Shown one piece after another: positions 49,952 through 60,594 of a DNA stretch of 64,000 bases. The stretch covers positions 4,898,001 to 4,962,000 of the forward strand of contig NZ_JBMHJM010000001.1 of NCBI RefSeq assembly GCF_049747295.1. Direction: 5' to 3'. The DNA is from Afipia sp049747295. GTDB taxonomy: Bacteria > Pseudomonadota > Alphaproteobacteria > Rhizobiales > Xanthobacteraceae. The position numbers were made by a program, and so were the translations under genes. Numbering within the stretch: position 1 is the stretch's first letter; every line of letters begins with the position of its first letter. The notes beneath the pieces were generated by a model. The model worked only from the letters and a program-made list of their open reading frames with translations. It searched no databases and was not told the origin of the DNA.

Positions 49952-50286
49952 GACCCCAAGCGCCGGACGTTGAAGGGGCGCAGGCCGTCCGCCCGGACCC
50001 TGAGGGTGGTCACGGGTGCTGCCCGCAGGCTGGGTCCGGGAGGTCGCTGGTTGCCCTTTACCCCCGCGAGTAGACGGTTTTTCGCTTTTTGGCCGGTTTT
50101 GCGGACGTTTTGACCAAGGAAAGACGGTCTCGGTTGCTGCGCCCGGCACCCTGCCTAAATATCGGCCCGAGCAGCCAGAACTTGGCCGTTTGCCCCAGAT
50201 ATGGTATCTCGCCGCTGCCGCCCTTAGTACCACCCAGAGCCGTCCGCACTCGTTTTTGAGGTTGCGGCGGTGGAGACATTTTATCC
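49952..50286 (+). other. Non-coding region upstream of glyA with a GC-rich structured element
   Basis: 335 bp without a gene. A 9-bp perfect stem CCCGGACCC (49992-50000) / GGGTCCGGG (50032-50040) encloses a smaller hairpin (CGGG-TGCTG-CCCG type). It has no T-run and does not match the glycine riboswitch or other riboswitch classes I know. The rest, including T-rich patches near 50080-50110, shows no clear promoter. Confidence 0.4.
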
Positions 50287-51588
50287 ATGAGCTCATCTGC
50301 CAAAACTGCGTCCACGCCCGACACGTTTTTCACGGCCTCGCTTGCCCAGGCCGACCCGGAGATTGCTGCCGCGATCAAGGGTGAACTCGGTCGTCAGCAG
50401 CACGAGATTGAGCTGATCGCCTCGGAAAACATCGTCAGCCGCGCCGTGCTCGAGGCGCAGGGCTCGGTGATGACCAACAAGTACGCCGAAGGTTATCCGG
50501 GCGCGCGTTATTATGGCGGTTGCGAATTCGTTGACGTCGCCGAGACGCTGGCGATCGAGCGCGCCAAGAAGCTGTTCGGCGCGAGCTTCGCCAACGTGCA
50601 GCCGAACTCCGGCAGCCAGATGAACCAGGCTGCGTTCCTGGCATTGCTGCAGCCGGGCGATACGTTCATGGGCCTCGATCTCGCAGCCGGTGGCCATCTC
50701 ACCCACGGTGCGCCGGTCAACATGTCCGGCAAGTGGTTCAAGCCGGTGCACTACACCGTGCGCCGCGAGGACCAGATCATCGATATGGATGCGGTCGCGA
50801 AGCAGGCCGAACAGGTCAAGCCGAAGCTGATCATTGCAGGCGGTTCGGCTTACTCGCGCGCCTGGGACTTCAAGCGTTTCCGCGAGATCGCCGACAGCGT
50901 CGGTGCCTTCCTGCTGGTGGACATGGCACATTTCGCGGGCCTCGTTGCCGGCGGCGTGCACGCTTCGCCGGTGCCGTATGCCCACGTGACCACCACGACG
51001 ACGCACAAGTCGCTGCGCGGTCCACGCGGTGGTCTCATTCTCACCAACGATGAGGCGATTGCGAAGAAGATCAATTCGGCGATCTTCCCTGGACTGCAGG
51101 GCGGCCCGCTGATGCACGTGATCGCCGCGAAGGCTGTTGCATTCGCCGAGGCGCTGCATCCGGACTTCAAGGTCTACGCGAAGAACGTGGTCGAAAACGC
51201 CAAGGCGCTTGCGGAAACGCTGCGCTCCAACGGCTTCGAGATCGTCTCCGGCGGCACCGACAACCATTTGATGCTGGTCGATCTGCGGCCGAAGGGTCTC
51301 AAGGGCAACGTCTCCGAGAAAGCGTTGGTGCGCGCGGGCCTGACCTGCAACAAGAACGGCATTCCGTTCGACCCCGAGAAGCCGTTTGTCACCTCCGGTC
51401 TTCGCCTCGGCACCCCCGCGACCACGACGCGCGGTTTCGGCGTCGCGGAGTTCAAGCAGGTCGGTGCGTTGATTTCGGAAGTGCTCAATGCCGTTGCGCA
51501 GTCGGGCGAGGGCAGTGCGCCGCTCGTCGAAGCCTCGGTCAAGGAGCGTGTGAAGGAATTGACCAGCCGCTTCCCGATTTATCAATAA
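50287..51588 (+). CDS. glyA: Serine hydroxymethyltransferase
   Basis: 433 residues. The PLP lysine is in T-T-T-T-H-K-S-L-R-G-P-R-G-G; other family motifs are E-L-I-A-S-E-N-I-V-S near the N-terminus, the Y-A-E-G-Y-P-G-A-R-Y-Y-G-G turn and V-D-M-A-H-F-A-G-L-V. It interconverts serine and glycine with transfer of the one-carbon unit to tetrahydrofolate. nrdR starts 27 bp after its stop codon, so the two are probably cotranscribed with the riboflavin genes. Confidence 0.98.
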   Translation: MSSSAKTASTPDTFFTASLAQADPEIAAAIKGELGRQQHEIELIASENIVSRAVLEAQGSVMTNKYAEGYPGARYYGGCEFVDVAETLAIERAKKLFGASFANVQPNSGSQMNQAAFLALLQPGDTFMGLDLAAGGHLTHGAPVNMSGKWFKPVHYTVRREDQIIDMDAVAKQAEQVKPKLIIAGGSAYSRAWDFKRFREIADSVGAFLLVDMAHFAGLVAGGVHASPVPYAHVTTTTTHKSLRGPRGGLILTNDEAIAKKINSAIFPGLQGGPLMHVIAAKAVAFAEALHPDFKVYAKNVVENAKALAETLRSNGFEIVSGGTDNHLMLVDLRPKGLKGNVSEKALVRAGLTCNKNGIPFDPEKPFVTSGLRLGTPATTTRGFGVAEFKQVGALISEVLNAVAQSGEGSAPLVEASVKERVKELTSRFPIYQ

Positions 51589-51615
51589 AGGGAATACTAG
51601 GAAGGCAAACCACGC

Positions 51616-52116
51616 ATGCGCTGCCCAAGCTGCAACAGTCTCGATACGCAGGTGAAGGACTCACGGCCGACGGAAGATTCGTCCGTGATCCGCCGTCGGC
51701 GCGTGTGCATGGCCTGCAACTTCCGCTTCACCACCTTCGAGCGGGTGCAGCTGCGCGAACTGACGGTCATCAAGCGCAACAGCCGCCGCGTGCCGTTCGA
51801 TCGTGACAAGCTCGTCCGCTCGGTGCAGATCAGCCTGCGCAAACGCCCGGTCGATCCGGAGAGGGTCGAGCAGATGGTCTCTGCCATCGTGCGCGAGCTT
51901 GAAAGCGGCGGTGAGTCCGAGATCTCGTCGGAGGTCATCGGCGAGACGGTGATGGAGCATCTGCGCCAGCTCGACGACGTCGCCTATGTGCGGTTCGCCT
52001 CGGTCTATCGCAATTTCCGCGAGGCCAAGGATTTCGAAGCCGTGCTCGGCGAGTTGAGCAGCGAGGACGAGACGCCGCCCCCCGCAGCGCCGCGCCCGCT
52101 TGTCATGCGCAAATGA
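51616..52116 (+). CDS. nrdR: Transcriptional repressor NrdR
   Basis: 166 residues. The zinc ribbon has C-P-S-C at residues 3-6 and C-M-A-C-N-F-R-F-T-T-F-E-R, then an ATP-cone domain. NrdR senses ATP/dATP and represses ribonucleotide reductase genes. The glyA-nrdR-ribD order is widespread in proteobacteria. No NrdR box is seen nearby; its targets lie elsewhere. Confidence 0.97.
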   Translation: MRCPSCNSLDTQVKDSRPTEDSSVIRRRRVCMACNFRFTTFERVQLRELTVIKRNSRRVPFDRDKLVRSVQISLRKRPVDPERVEQMVSAIVRELESGGESEISSEVIGETVMEHLRQLDDVAYVRFASVYRNFREAKDFEAVLGELSSEDETPPPAAPRPLVMRK

Positions 52117-52140
52117 TCTTTGCGCGCCGCGACCTCGAAG

Positions 52141-53259
52141 ATGCAGTCTCAATCAGTGCCGGCTTCTGACCAACGCTTCATGCGCCTGGCGCTGGAGCTC
52201 GGCCGGCGCGGGCAAGGGCGGACGTGGCCGAACCCGGCGGTCGGCGCGGTCATCGTCAAGGACGGCGTCATCGTCGGCCGCGGCTGGACCCAGCCCGGTG
52301 GCCGCCCGCACGCTGAACCCGAGGCGTTGCGGCGCGCGGGCGAAGCGGCACGGGGGGCGACGCTCTATGTCACCTTGGAGCCTTGTTCGCATTTCGGCCG
52401 GTCACCGCCGTGTGCCGATGCGGTGATCGCGGCCGGCATCGCCCGCGTTGTGTCCGCGATCGAAGATCCCAATCCGGATGTTGGCGGGCAGGGGCATGCC
52501 CGGCTGCGCGCTGCGGGCATCGAGGTCGATGTCGGGCTGTTTGCCGATGAAGCTGCACGGGATCACGCCGGACACTTCCTACGGGTCAGCGAGAAGCGGC
52601 CCTATACCATTCTCAAGCTGGCGTTGTCCGCCGACGACAAGATCGCGGCCGCAGGCTATCGCCCGCTCGCCATCACTGGTGACGTATCGCGGTCGCGCGT
52701 GCACCTGTTGCGGGCCCGCAGCGACGCCATCCTGATCGGGATCGGGACAGCGCTCGCGGACGATCCGCTGCTGACCTGCCGCCTGCCGGGCATGGAAGAC
52801 CTCTCACCCGTGCGGGTAGTGCTGGACCGCGCGCTGCGGTTGCCCGGCGACAGCCGGCTGGTTCATTCCGCACGCCAGCACCCGCTCTGGGTCATGACAT
52901 CCGATCTGGCGGAAGCGCCTGCGGCTGCCAAGCTCGGCGGCGCTGGCGCCCACATCATGCGCGTCCCGACGATTGCCGGCCAGCCCGGGCTTGATCTCAA
53001 GGCCGTGCTGCATGCGCTGTCCGACAAAGGCATCACACGGCTGCTGGTTGAGGGCGGGGCACGGGTGGCGTCGTCGTTTCTCGCTGCGGATCTCGTGGAC
53101 GAAATCTGGCTGCTGCGCGGACCAGCCGAGATCGGTTCCGGCGGGATCGCCGCCCTCGACGCGCAGCCGGTCTCCGTGATCACACATTCGCCCCGCTGGC
53201 AGGCGCGTGCTACTGAGACGTTGGATCAGGATACTCTCACAATTTACGAGCGAGCTTAA
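52141..53259 (+). CDS. ribD: Bifunctional diaminohydroxyphosphoribosylaminopyrimidine deaminase / 5-amino-6-(5-phosphoribosylamino)uracil reductase
   Basis: 372 residues from ATG 52141. The N-terminal deaminase domain has the zinc site H-A-E-P-E-A-L and P-C-S-H-F-G-R-S-P-P-C; the C-terminal reductase domain starts near residue 150 (Y-T-I-L-K-L-A-L-S-A-D-D-K-I) with L-L-V-E-G-G-A-R-V near the end. It performs the second and third steps of riboflavin synthesis from GTP. Its stop overlaps the ribE start (TAATG). Confidence 0.97.
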   Translation: MQSQSVPASDQRFMRLALELGRRGQGRTWPNPAVGAVIVKDGVIVGRGWTQPGGRPHAEPEALRRAGEAARGATLYVTLEPCSHFGRSPPCADAVIAAGIARVVSAIEDPNPDVGGQGHARLRAAGIEVDVGLFADEAARDHAGHFLRVSEKRPYTILKLALSADDKIAAAGYRPLAITGDVSRSRVHLLRARSDAILIGIGTALADDPLLTCRLPGMEDLSPVRVVLDRALRLPGDSRLVHSARQHPLWVMTSDLAEAPAAAKLGGAGAHIMRVPTIAGQPGLDLKAVLHALSDKGITRLLVEGGARVASSFLAADLVDEIWLLRGPAEIGSGGIAALDAQPVSVITHSPRWQARATETLDQDTLTIYERA

Positions 53260-53867
53260 TGTTTACCGGTATCGTCACCGACGTGGGTGAAATTGTCAGT
53301 GCCGCGCCGACGGCGCAGGGGCAGCTGCATCGGCTGCGCATCGCATGCCGTTACGATCAAACCACAATCGTGGATGGCGCATCGATCGCCTGCAACGGCG
53401 TGTGCCTCACGGTGGTCGCCTCCGGCGTCGATCAGGGCAAGACGTGGTTCGATGTCGATGCCGCCGCCGAAACATTGCGTCTGACCACAGCGAAGCACTG
53501 GGGCAAGGGAGCGCGGCTCAATCTGGAGCGTGCGTTGAAGATCGGCGATGAACTCGGTGGCCACATCGTAGCCGGACACGTGGATGGCATTGCCACCATC
53601 GTTGCGCGTGAGGATCTGCCGGATATGGCACGATTTGAACTGCGCGCGCCTCGCGAACTCGCAAAGTTCATCGCGGCAAAGGGCTCCATCACGCTCGATG
53701 GCGTCTCGTTAACGGTCAATACCGCCGTTGATGACAATTTTTCCGTTCTCATCATTCCCCACACCCTGCAAGTGACCACGCTGGGCACCTGGCGTGAGGG
53801 CTCCGAAATCAACATCGAAGTGGATCTGATGGCGCGCTACGCCGCGCGTCTGACGGAAATGAAATAG
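53259..53867 (+). CDS. ribE: Riboflavin synthase, alpha subunit
   Basis: 202 residues starting M-F-T-G-I-V-T-D-V-G-E-I. The two homologous barrel halves each carry the lumazine-binding pattern (I-A-C-N-G-V-C-L-T-V-V then G-S-I-T-L-D-G-V-S-L-T-V-N). It dismutates two 6,7-dimethyl-8-ribityllumazine to riboflavin and the pyrimidine. It overlaps ribD and is followed by ribH after 137 bp. Confidence 0.97.
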   Translation: MFTGIVTDVGEIVSAAPTAQGQLHRLRIACRYDQTTIVDGASIACNGVCLTVVASGVDQGKTWFDVDAAAETLRLTTAKHWGKGARLNLERALKIGDELGGHIVAGHVDGIATIVAREDLPDMARFELRAPRELAKFIAAKGSITLDGVSLTVNTAVDDNFSVLIIPHTLQVTTLGTWREGSEINIEVDLMARYAARLTEMK

Positions 53868-53938
53868 CAGCTATACTCCAGGTCTTTAACGGCTTGGCAT
53901 TGTTATGGGCTGCCGTTACAAACGCTGCGTCCCGAAAT

Positions 53939-53970
53939 GTTGACAGTTCTAGTCAATAGAAATTGTCAAC
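53939..53970. promoter_or_regulatory. Interrupted palindrome upstream of ribH
   Basis: 32-bp dyad: GTTGACA.TTCTA on the left pairs with TAGAA..TGTCAAC on the right round a GTCAA centre. It ends 34 bp before the ribH ATG in an A/T-richer gap between ribE and ribH. It could be an operator or leader hairpin; it does not resemble the FMN (RFN) riboswitch. Confidence 0.5.
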
Positions 53971-54004
53971 GAAATCAGTCCCTACTTGCTAATTGGAACG
54001 AACG

Positions 54005-54499
54005 ATGGCCGAACCGCGCCGCGCAGAACTGAAAGACGAAACCGACATCAGCGGCTCGCATGTCGTGATCATCGAGGCTCGGTTCTATGATGATATTCAG
54101 GATGCCTTGTTGACCGGTGCGACCAATGAGCTGGACGCCGCCGGCGTTGGATATGACGTCATCAGCGTTCCTGGTGCGCTGGAAATTCCGGCTGCGATTG
54201 CGATCGCGCTTGATGCATCGAAGAAGAACGGCAGGCCCTATGATGGCGCGATTGCGCTCGGCTGTGTGATCCGCGGCGACACGATCCATTTCGAAATCGT
54301 GTCCATGGAATCGTCGCGCGCGTTGATGGATCTTTCGGTCGCACGGAGCCTTCCGCTCGGCAACGGCGTTATCACGGTCAATACCACCGAGCAGGCATGG
54401 GAGCGTGCACGGGCCGATAAGCTGAACAAGGGCGGCGATGCCGCCCGTGCCGCGCTGACGATGATGCGTATCAAACGCCGTCTGGCAAAACCGCTATGA
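54005..54499 (+). CDS. ribH: 6,7-dimethyl-8-ribityllumazine synthase
   Basis: 164 residues from ATG 54005. The core motifs are V-I-I-E-A-R-F-Y-D-D, the V-P-G-A-L-E-I-P-A-A-I turn and G-A-I-A-L-G-C-V-I-R-G-D-T-x-H-F-E. It condenses the ribityl pyrimidine with dihydroxybutanone phosphate and usually assembles as pentamers or 60-mers. Rhizobiales often have two versions; this is the one linked to nusB. Its stop overlaps the nusB start. Confidence 0.96.
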   Translation: MAEPRRAELKDETDISGSHVVIIEARFYDDIQDALLTGATNELDAAGVGYDVISVPGALEIPAAIAIALDASKKNGRPYDGAIALGCVIRGDTIHFEIVSMESSRALMDLSVARSLPLGNGVITVNTTEQAWERARADKLNKGGDAARAALTMMRIKRRLAKPL

Positions 54500-55002
54500 A
54501 CGACACGAAGAAAAACGCAGACAGGAATTCCGGCGAGAAGAAAGCCAACCGGCGCGGCGCGGCTCGGCTCGCAGCGGTGCAGGCGCTTTACCAGATGGAT
54601 ATCGCAGGCGCCGGCATCAACGACATCTTCGCGGAGTTTGAGAGCCACTGGCTCGGCAACGAAGTCGAAGGCGATACCTATCTGCCCGCTGAAGCCGCAT
54701 TCTTCAAGGACGTGGTCGCCGGCGTTGTTCGGGATCAGGCCAAGCTCGATCCGTTGCTGGACGAGGCGTTGACCAGGGGCTGGCCTCTGAAGCGCATCGA
54801 CGCGATCCTGCGCGCGACCTTGCGCGCCGGGGCTTATGAACTCGAACATCGCAAGGACGTTCCGGCTCGCGTCGTCGTCAAGGAATATGTCGACGTGGCC
54901 AATGCGTTCGTCGATCGGGATGAGACCGGTCTGGTCAATGCGGTCCTTGACCAGATCGCCCGGCAATTCCGCGCGGACGAGTTTTCGCGCTCGAGCGGTT
55001 AG
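54496..55002 (+). CDS. nusB: Transcription antitermination factor NusB
   Basis: 168 residues with the all-helical NusB pattern: R-R-G-A-A-R-L-A-A-V-Q-A-L-Y-Q-M-D near the N-terminus and the L-R-A-G-A-Y-E-L and E-Y-V-D-V-A-N-A-F-V-D motifs later. It binds boxA RNA with S10 (NusE) in rRNA antitermination. It is coupled to ribH by an ATGA overlap, and thiL follows after 12 bp. Confidence 0.96.
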   Translation: MNDTKKNADRNSGEKKANRRGAARLAAVQALYQMDIAGAGINDIFAEFESHWLGNEVEGDTYLPAEAAFFKDVVAGVVRDQAKLDPLLDEALTRGWPLKRIDAILRATLRAGAYELEHRKDVPARVVVKEYVDVANAFVDRDETGLVNAVLDQIARQFRADEFSRSSG

Positions 55003-55014
55003 GTATTTGGCGTC

Positions 55015-56010
55015 ATGACAGCGCGTGGTCACAGTGACTCCGGTGAGGACAATCTGATCGCGCGTTACTTCCGGCCGCTCGCGACCGATGCGGGGGCGCT
55101 GGGGCTCATCGACGATGTGGCAATCCTGGCCGCAACCGGTCAAAATCTCGTGGTGACCACGGACGCCATTGTCGAAGGCGTCCATTTTCTTCCCGACGAT
55201 CCGCCCGACACGATCGCGCGCAAGGCGCTGCGAGTGAATTTGTCGGATCTTGCTGCCAAGGGCGCGGCGCCTGCCGGGTTCGTGCTGACGCTTGCGCTGC
55301 GCGACGCTGGCGAAGGGTGGCTCGCACCATTTGCCGAAGCGATTGGCCGTGATGCGGCTGAGTTCGGCTGTCCGCTGTTAGGCGGCGATACGGTGTCGAC
55401 CCCAGGGCCGTTGATGATCTCGATCACCGCTTTCGGCCATGTTCCCGTCGGGAAGATGGTTCACCGGAGTGGGGCGAAGGCCGGAGACAGGGTCGTCGTG
55501 ACCGGCACCATTGGCGATGCCGCCCTCGGCTTGCGGATCTTGCGGGGAGATATCCCACGCGAAAGCCTCGATGCGCCATCACGGGAGCAACTGGTCCAGC
55601 GCTACCGCATCCCACAGCCCCGGAACGCGGTCGCGCTCGTGGTTCGCGAGCATGCCAGTGCGGCCATGGATGTTTCGGACGGTCTGGCCGGTGACCTCGC
55701 CAAGCTGTGCGCGGCATCCGGCGTCTCCGCGGCCATCGACATCCCGGCCATCCCGCTGTCGGAGCCGGCGCGCATCATGCTCGCCGAGGCGCAGGTGAAC
55801 CTGGAAAACATCGTTGCCGGCGGCGACGACTACGAAGTGCTTTGCACGGTTCCAGAGAACCGGTGGGATGCGTTCTCTGCCGCAGCGCTTGAGGCGAATA
55901 CGCTGGTCACAAGTATTGGCAGGGTTGTTGCGGGTCAGGTGGCGCCCCGGTTCGTCGACGGTGACGGGAACCCTATCATCCTGAAACGCCTGTCCTACAG
56001 CCACTTTTGA
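55015..56010 (+). CDS. thiL: Thiamine-monophosphate kinase
   Basis: 331 residues, PurM/AIR-synthetase fold. Visible motifs: D-D-V-A-I-L near residue 29, T-T-D-A-I-V-E-G-V-H-F, the L-S-D-L-A-A-K-G-A-A-P stretch, G-G-D-T and M-D-V-S-D-G-L-A-G-D-L. It phosphorylates thiamine monophosphate to the active diphosphate. It is the last gene of the ribD-ribE-ribH-nusB-thiL run; 228 bp separate it from hppA. Confidence 0.95.
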   Translation: MTARGHSDSGEDNLIARYFRPLATDAGALGLIDDVAILAATGQNLVVTTDAIVEGVHFLPDDPPDTIARKALRVNLSDLAAKGAAPAGFVLTLALRDAGEGWLAPFAEAIGRDAAEFGCPLLGGDTVSTPGPLMISITAFGHVPVGKMVHRSGAKAGDRVVVTGTIGDAALGLRILRGDIPRESLDAPSREQLVQRYRIPQPRNAVALVVREHASAAMDVSDGLAGDLAKLCAASGVSAAIDIPAIPLSEPARIMLAEAQVNLENIVAGGDDYEVLCTVPENRWDAFSAAALEANTLVTSIGRVVAGQVAPRFVDGDGNPIILKRLSYSHF

Positions 56011-56238
56011 TCTTTCTGCACCGCAACAGCTACACGGGGACACATTCAAAAACGCCAGCGTGATCAAACCGCTGGCGACGTTGCGTCGCGAATATGATTT
56101 TGGCATGCTTCATTCCGAATTGAGGCTGCTCCTCTGTTCTCTCGGGGTTTGCCTCGTTTTACGTCCTGACCGCTTTTTGCGGAGCAATAATAATTTGGGG
56201 CGTTGGGGAAACACACACGGGATCTGAGGCAAAAATAG

Positions 56239-58362
<2,124 letters not shown>

Positions 58363-58386
58363 TACGGCGAGATGGACAGAAACGAG

Positions 58387-58418
58387 ACCCCGCGGCGCAA
58401 GCTGCGGGGTTTTTCTTT
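58387..58418 (+). terminator. Rho-independent terminator of hppA
   Basis: 10-bp stem ACCCCGCGGC / GCTGCGGGGT (one wobble) with a GCAA tetraloop, followed by TTTTTCTTT, 25 bp after hppA. Confidence 0.88.
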
Positions 58419-58586
58419 GGAGCTTTTTCGAGCGAAGCGACTGTCGGTTCGGTGATTCGTCGCGAATTGATGACAATTGGATGCAGCTGAGCCGGATATA
58501 TTTTCGCCCGAGTGCGGAAACCCGCCTCAGTTGCCGCGTTATCTGCGTTCGATGAGAAAGCAAGCCTCCAACGAGGGAGCGAAGCT

Positions 58587-58739
58587 ATGGCAGCCGATGA
58601 TGGAGACCCGTTTGAGCAGGGAAAGCTCGCCCGGTTCAACAACGAGCCGCACGAGAATCCCTATCCGAAGAACACTGAACAGCACGATCGCTGGGAGGCT
58701 GGCTACAGGTTCGTGGAGCACGGCCTGACGGCGGTGTGA
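58587..58739 (+). CDS. Small CrpP/ribosome modulation factor-like protein
   Basis: 50 residues from ATG 58587 with GAGGGAG upstream. The order G-x-L-A-R-F-N-N, then N-P-Y-P-K-N-T-E-Q-H-D-R-W-E-A-G-Y, resembles RMF/CrpP-type small proteins, which share a G..A...G...NPY/CPY...R..W..G pattern. The two terminators on either side confirm a separate short transcript. RMF-type proteins dimerise ribosomes in stationary phase; CrpP was described as a ciprofloxacin phosphotransferase, a claim that has been debated. Assignment is by pattern only. Confidence 0.6.
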   Translation: MAADDGDPFEQGKLARFNNEPHENPYPKNTEQHDRWEAGYRFVEHGLTAV

Positions 58740-58758
58740 TGGATCGGTCACCGCGAGA

Positions 58759-58790
58759 ACGGCCGTCTGAACGACGGCCGTATTTTTTTT
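58759..58790 (+). terminator. Strong rho-independent terminator
   Basis: Perfect 9-bp stem ACGGCCGTC / GACGGCCGT with a 5-nt loop, then ATTTTTTTT. It ends the small RMF/CrpP-like gene 19 bp after its stop codon. Confidence 0.93.
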
Positions 58791-58825
58791 GACGCATCGA
58801 TGTCGGCAAGCGAATGCGATGTCCG

Positions 58826-59824
58826 TCAATTAACGTCCATCTTCAGGCCTTCCTTGTCGATGATGCCGGCAAATTTTTTGATCTCATTATTGATGAAGCC
58901 GGTGAACTGCTCGGGCGTTCCATAGTCGGGGACGGCGCCCATCTGGCTGATGTTCTTCTTGATGTCATCGCGCGCCAGCATCTTTTTGATTTCGCCATTG
59001 AGCGCATCCACCACAGGCCTTGGCGTGCCTTGCGGCAGAAACACGCCGAACCAGGACGACACGTCAAAGTTCGCAAGCTCGGGTGCGCTTTCCCGCATGG
59101 TCGGAACGTTGGGCGCCATGAAGCTGCGCTCCGGCGTGGTGACGGCCAGCGGGACCAGCTTGCCGTCCAGCGCCTGAGGCAGCGTGGGGAAGAGATTGTC
59201 GAACAGGATCGAGATGTCACCTCCTAACGCCGCCGTCAGGGCAGGGCCTGCGCCGCGGAAAGGAATGTGCGTCATCTTCAAGCCGGTCAGTTGCAGAAAC
59301 CAGACCGCGGTGAGATGCGGGCTTTGACCCACGCCAGACGAGCCGTAGTTCAGTTTGTCCGGATTGGCTTTGAGGTAGGCGATCAATTCCGGAATCGACT
59401 TGATGCCGCTCGATGGATGAGCGGACACGATGTTCGGAATGCGGATCGCGTTGCTGACGGGCTGCAGCTGATCGGGTTTATAGGGTAGGGTGCGGAAGAT
59501 GCTGTAGGCCACCGCGTTCGGTCCGGGATTGCCGATCAGAATCGTGTGTCCGTCAGGCTTCTGCCGGACGAAATCGGCAGTGCCGATAGTGCCGCCTGCG
59601 CCTGACTTGTTGTCGACGACCGCCGACTGCCCCCACGCAGCCTGAAGATGTTGCGCGAGGTAACGGCCAATGACGTCGGTGCTGCCGCCGGGCGCTGCAG
59701 GCACAACGATGCGGATGGTTTCGGTCGGGCGCCAGTCGGCCTTCGCGCCTCGCGGCCAGAATGGAATTGTGGAAAAAGCGGCACCACCAGACAGCAGGGT
59801 GCGGCGAGACAGCAGACGCGTCAT
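58826..59824 (-). CDS. Bug/TctC-family tripartite tricarboxylate transporter substrate-binding protein
   Basis: 332 residues. The N-terminus has L-S-R-R-T-L-L-S-G-G-A-A-F, close to a twin-arginine signal, with cleavage likely after G-A-K-A. The mature part has I-R-I-V-V-P-A-A-P-G-G-S-T-D-V-I-G-R, the Bug signature loop, and D-N-K-S-G-A-G-G-T-I-G. It binds an organic acid in the periplasm for a TTT system, but no membrane subunits are next to it, as is frequent for Bug proteins. A strong ribosome-binding site (GGGAGGAT) precedes the start. Confidence 0.92.
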   Translation of the reverse strand: MTRLLSRRTLLSGGAAFSTIPFWPRGAKADWRPTETIRIVVPAAPGGSTDVIGRYLAQHLQAAWGQSAVVDNKSGAGGTIGTADFVRQKPDGHTILIGNPGPNAVAYSIFRTLPYKPDQLQPVSNAIRIPNIVSAHPSSGIKSIPELIAYLKANPDKLNYGSSGVGQSPHLTAVWFLQLTGLKMTHIPFRGAGPALTAALGGDISILFDNLFPTLPQALDGKLVPLAVTTPERSFMAPNVPTMRESAPELANFDVSSWFGVFLPQGTPRPVVDALNGEIKKMLARDDIKKNISQMGAVPDYGTPEQFTGFINNEIKKFAGIIDKEGLKMDVN

Positions 59825-59930
59825 CGATATCCTCCCATGTCTATCTCTTTGCGAGATTTTATCGGGAGAGCGTACCGGTCACATTTCTACGCGGCAAGAC
59901 GATCACACGCGCGAACGTTGGCGCAACGCA

Positions 59931-59959
59931 AAAGCCCCGCAGCAATGCTGCGGGGCTTT
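59931..59959. terminator. Bidirectional rho-independent terminator
   Basis: Perfect 13-bp stem AAAGCCCCGCAGC / GCTGCGGGGCTTT with a 3-nt loop. It lies 21 bp after the bamE stop codon on the minus strand and ends the bamE transcript. Confidence 0.85.
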
Positions 59960-59980
59960 CATTATTCGATGTGCGACCGA

Positions 59981-60466
59981 TCAGCGCGGGCTGAGAAGTT
60001 TGAACAGCGGCGTCAGGTAGCTCATTTCCTGACCGCTGGTCGGGGTGGTGCGGCTGATGAAGTCGAAAATCTTACCGTCCTTGAGTCCGTAATTGGCGAT
60101 GCGCTGGACGGTGCGGTTCTTGTCGAAATAGATCGCAATCACGCGCTGATCGACCACATGCTGCGGCATGAAGGCGACCTTACGTTCCGAGCGCTGGGAG
60201 ATGTAGTAGAACACCTCGCCGCTCAGGGTGGCGACGGTCGAGGGCGTGCCCATCACGATCAGGACCTGATCCTGGCTGGCGCCGATCGGGATTTGCTCCA
60301 GCGCGCCTTCCGGAAGGATGTAGCCCTTCTGGAATTGTTCGCCCGTGCAGGCGCCGAGGACACCGCAGACGACAGCGACCGCCGCGATTGCGCGCAATTT
60401 CCGCCAGCCGGCAACAAAGCCGTGCCGGCCTTTGGTCGCAGGACCAGCTTGACCGGTAACAGTCAT
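59981..60466 (-). CDS. bamE: Outer-membrane protein assembly factor BamE
   Basis: 161 residues. A lipoprotein signal ends in V-L-G-A-C, with the Cys at about residue 40 as the lipidated residue. The SmpA/OmlA fold follows: L-E-Q-I-P-I-G-A-S-Q-D-Q-V-L-I-V-M-G-T-P-S and V-F-Y-Y-I-S-Q. BamE stabilises BamD and BamA in the outer-membrane insertion machine that handles the porin and autotransporter barrels in this window. It is divergent from the cytochrome bc1 chaperone gene, the same arrangement as in many rhizobia. Confidence 0.94.
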   Translation of the reverse strand: MTVTGQAGPATKGRHGFVAGWRKLRAIAAVAVVCGVLGACTGEQFQKGYILPEGALEQIPIGASQDQVLIVMGTPSTVATLSGEVFYYISQRSERKVAFMPQHVVDQRVIAIYFDKNRTVQRIANYGLKDGKIFDFISRTTPTSGQEMSYLTPLFKLLSPR

Positions 60467-60594
60467 ACTTGGGATTGACCTTCCTCTTGCATCGACCGAA
60501 GCGTTGACGTACCGGGCAGGGCTTCCGATTTCAACACTCCAGAAGCCACGGGTCTCCTAATAAGTCCCTAAAGGCCTCAAGCGCGGAACCAAAA

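Noticed and set aside
49952..50286. Glycine or folate riboswitch before glyA
   Set aside because: No conserved core of the glycine or tetrahydrofolate riboswitches is visible.
53868..54004. FMN riboswitch before ribH
   Set aside because: The gap is too short and lacks the RFN conserved blocks; only a simple dyad is present.
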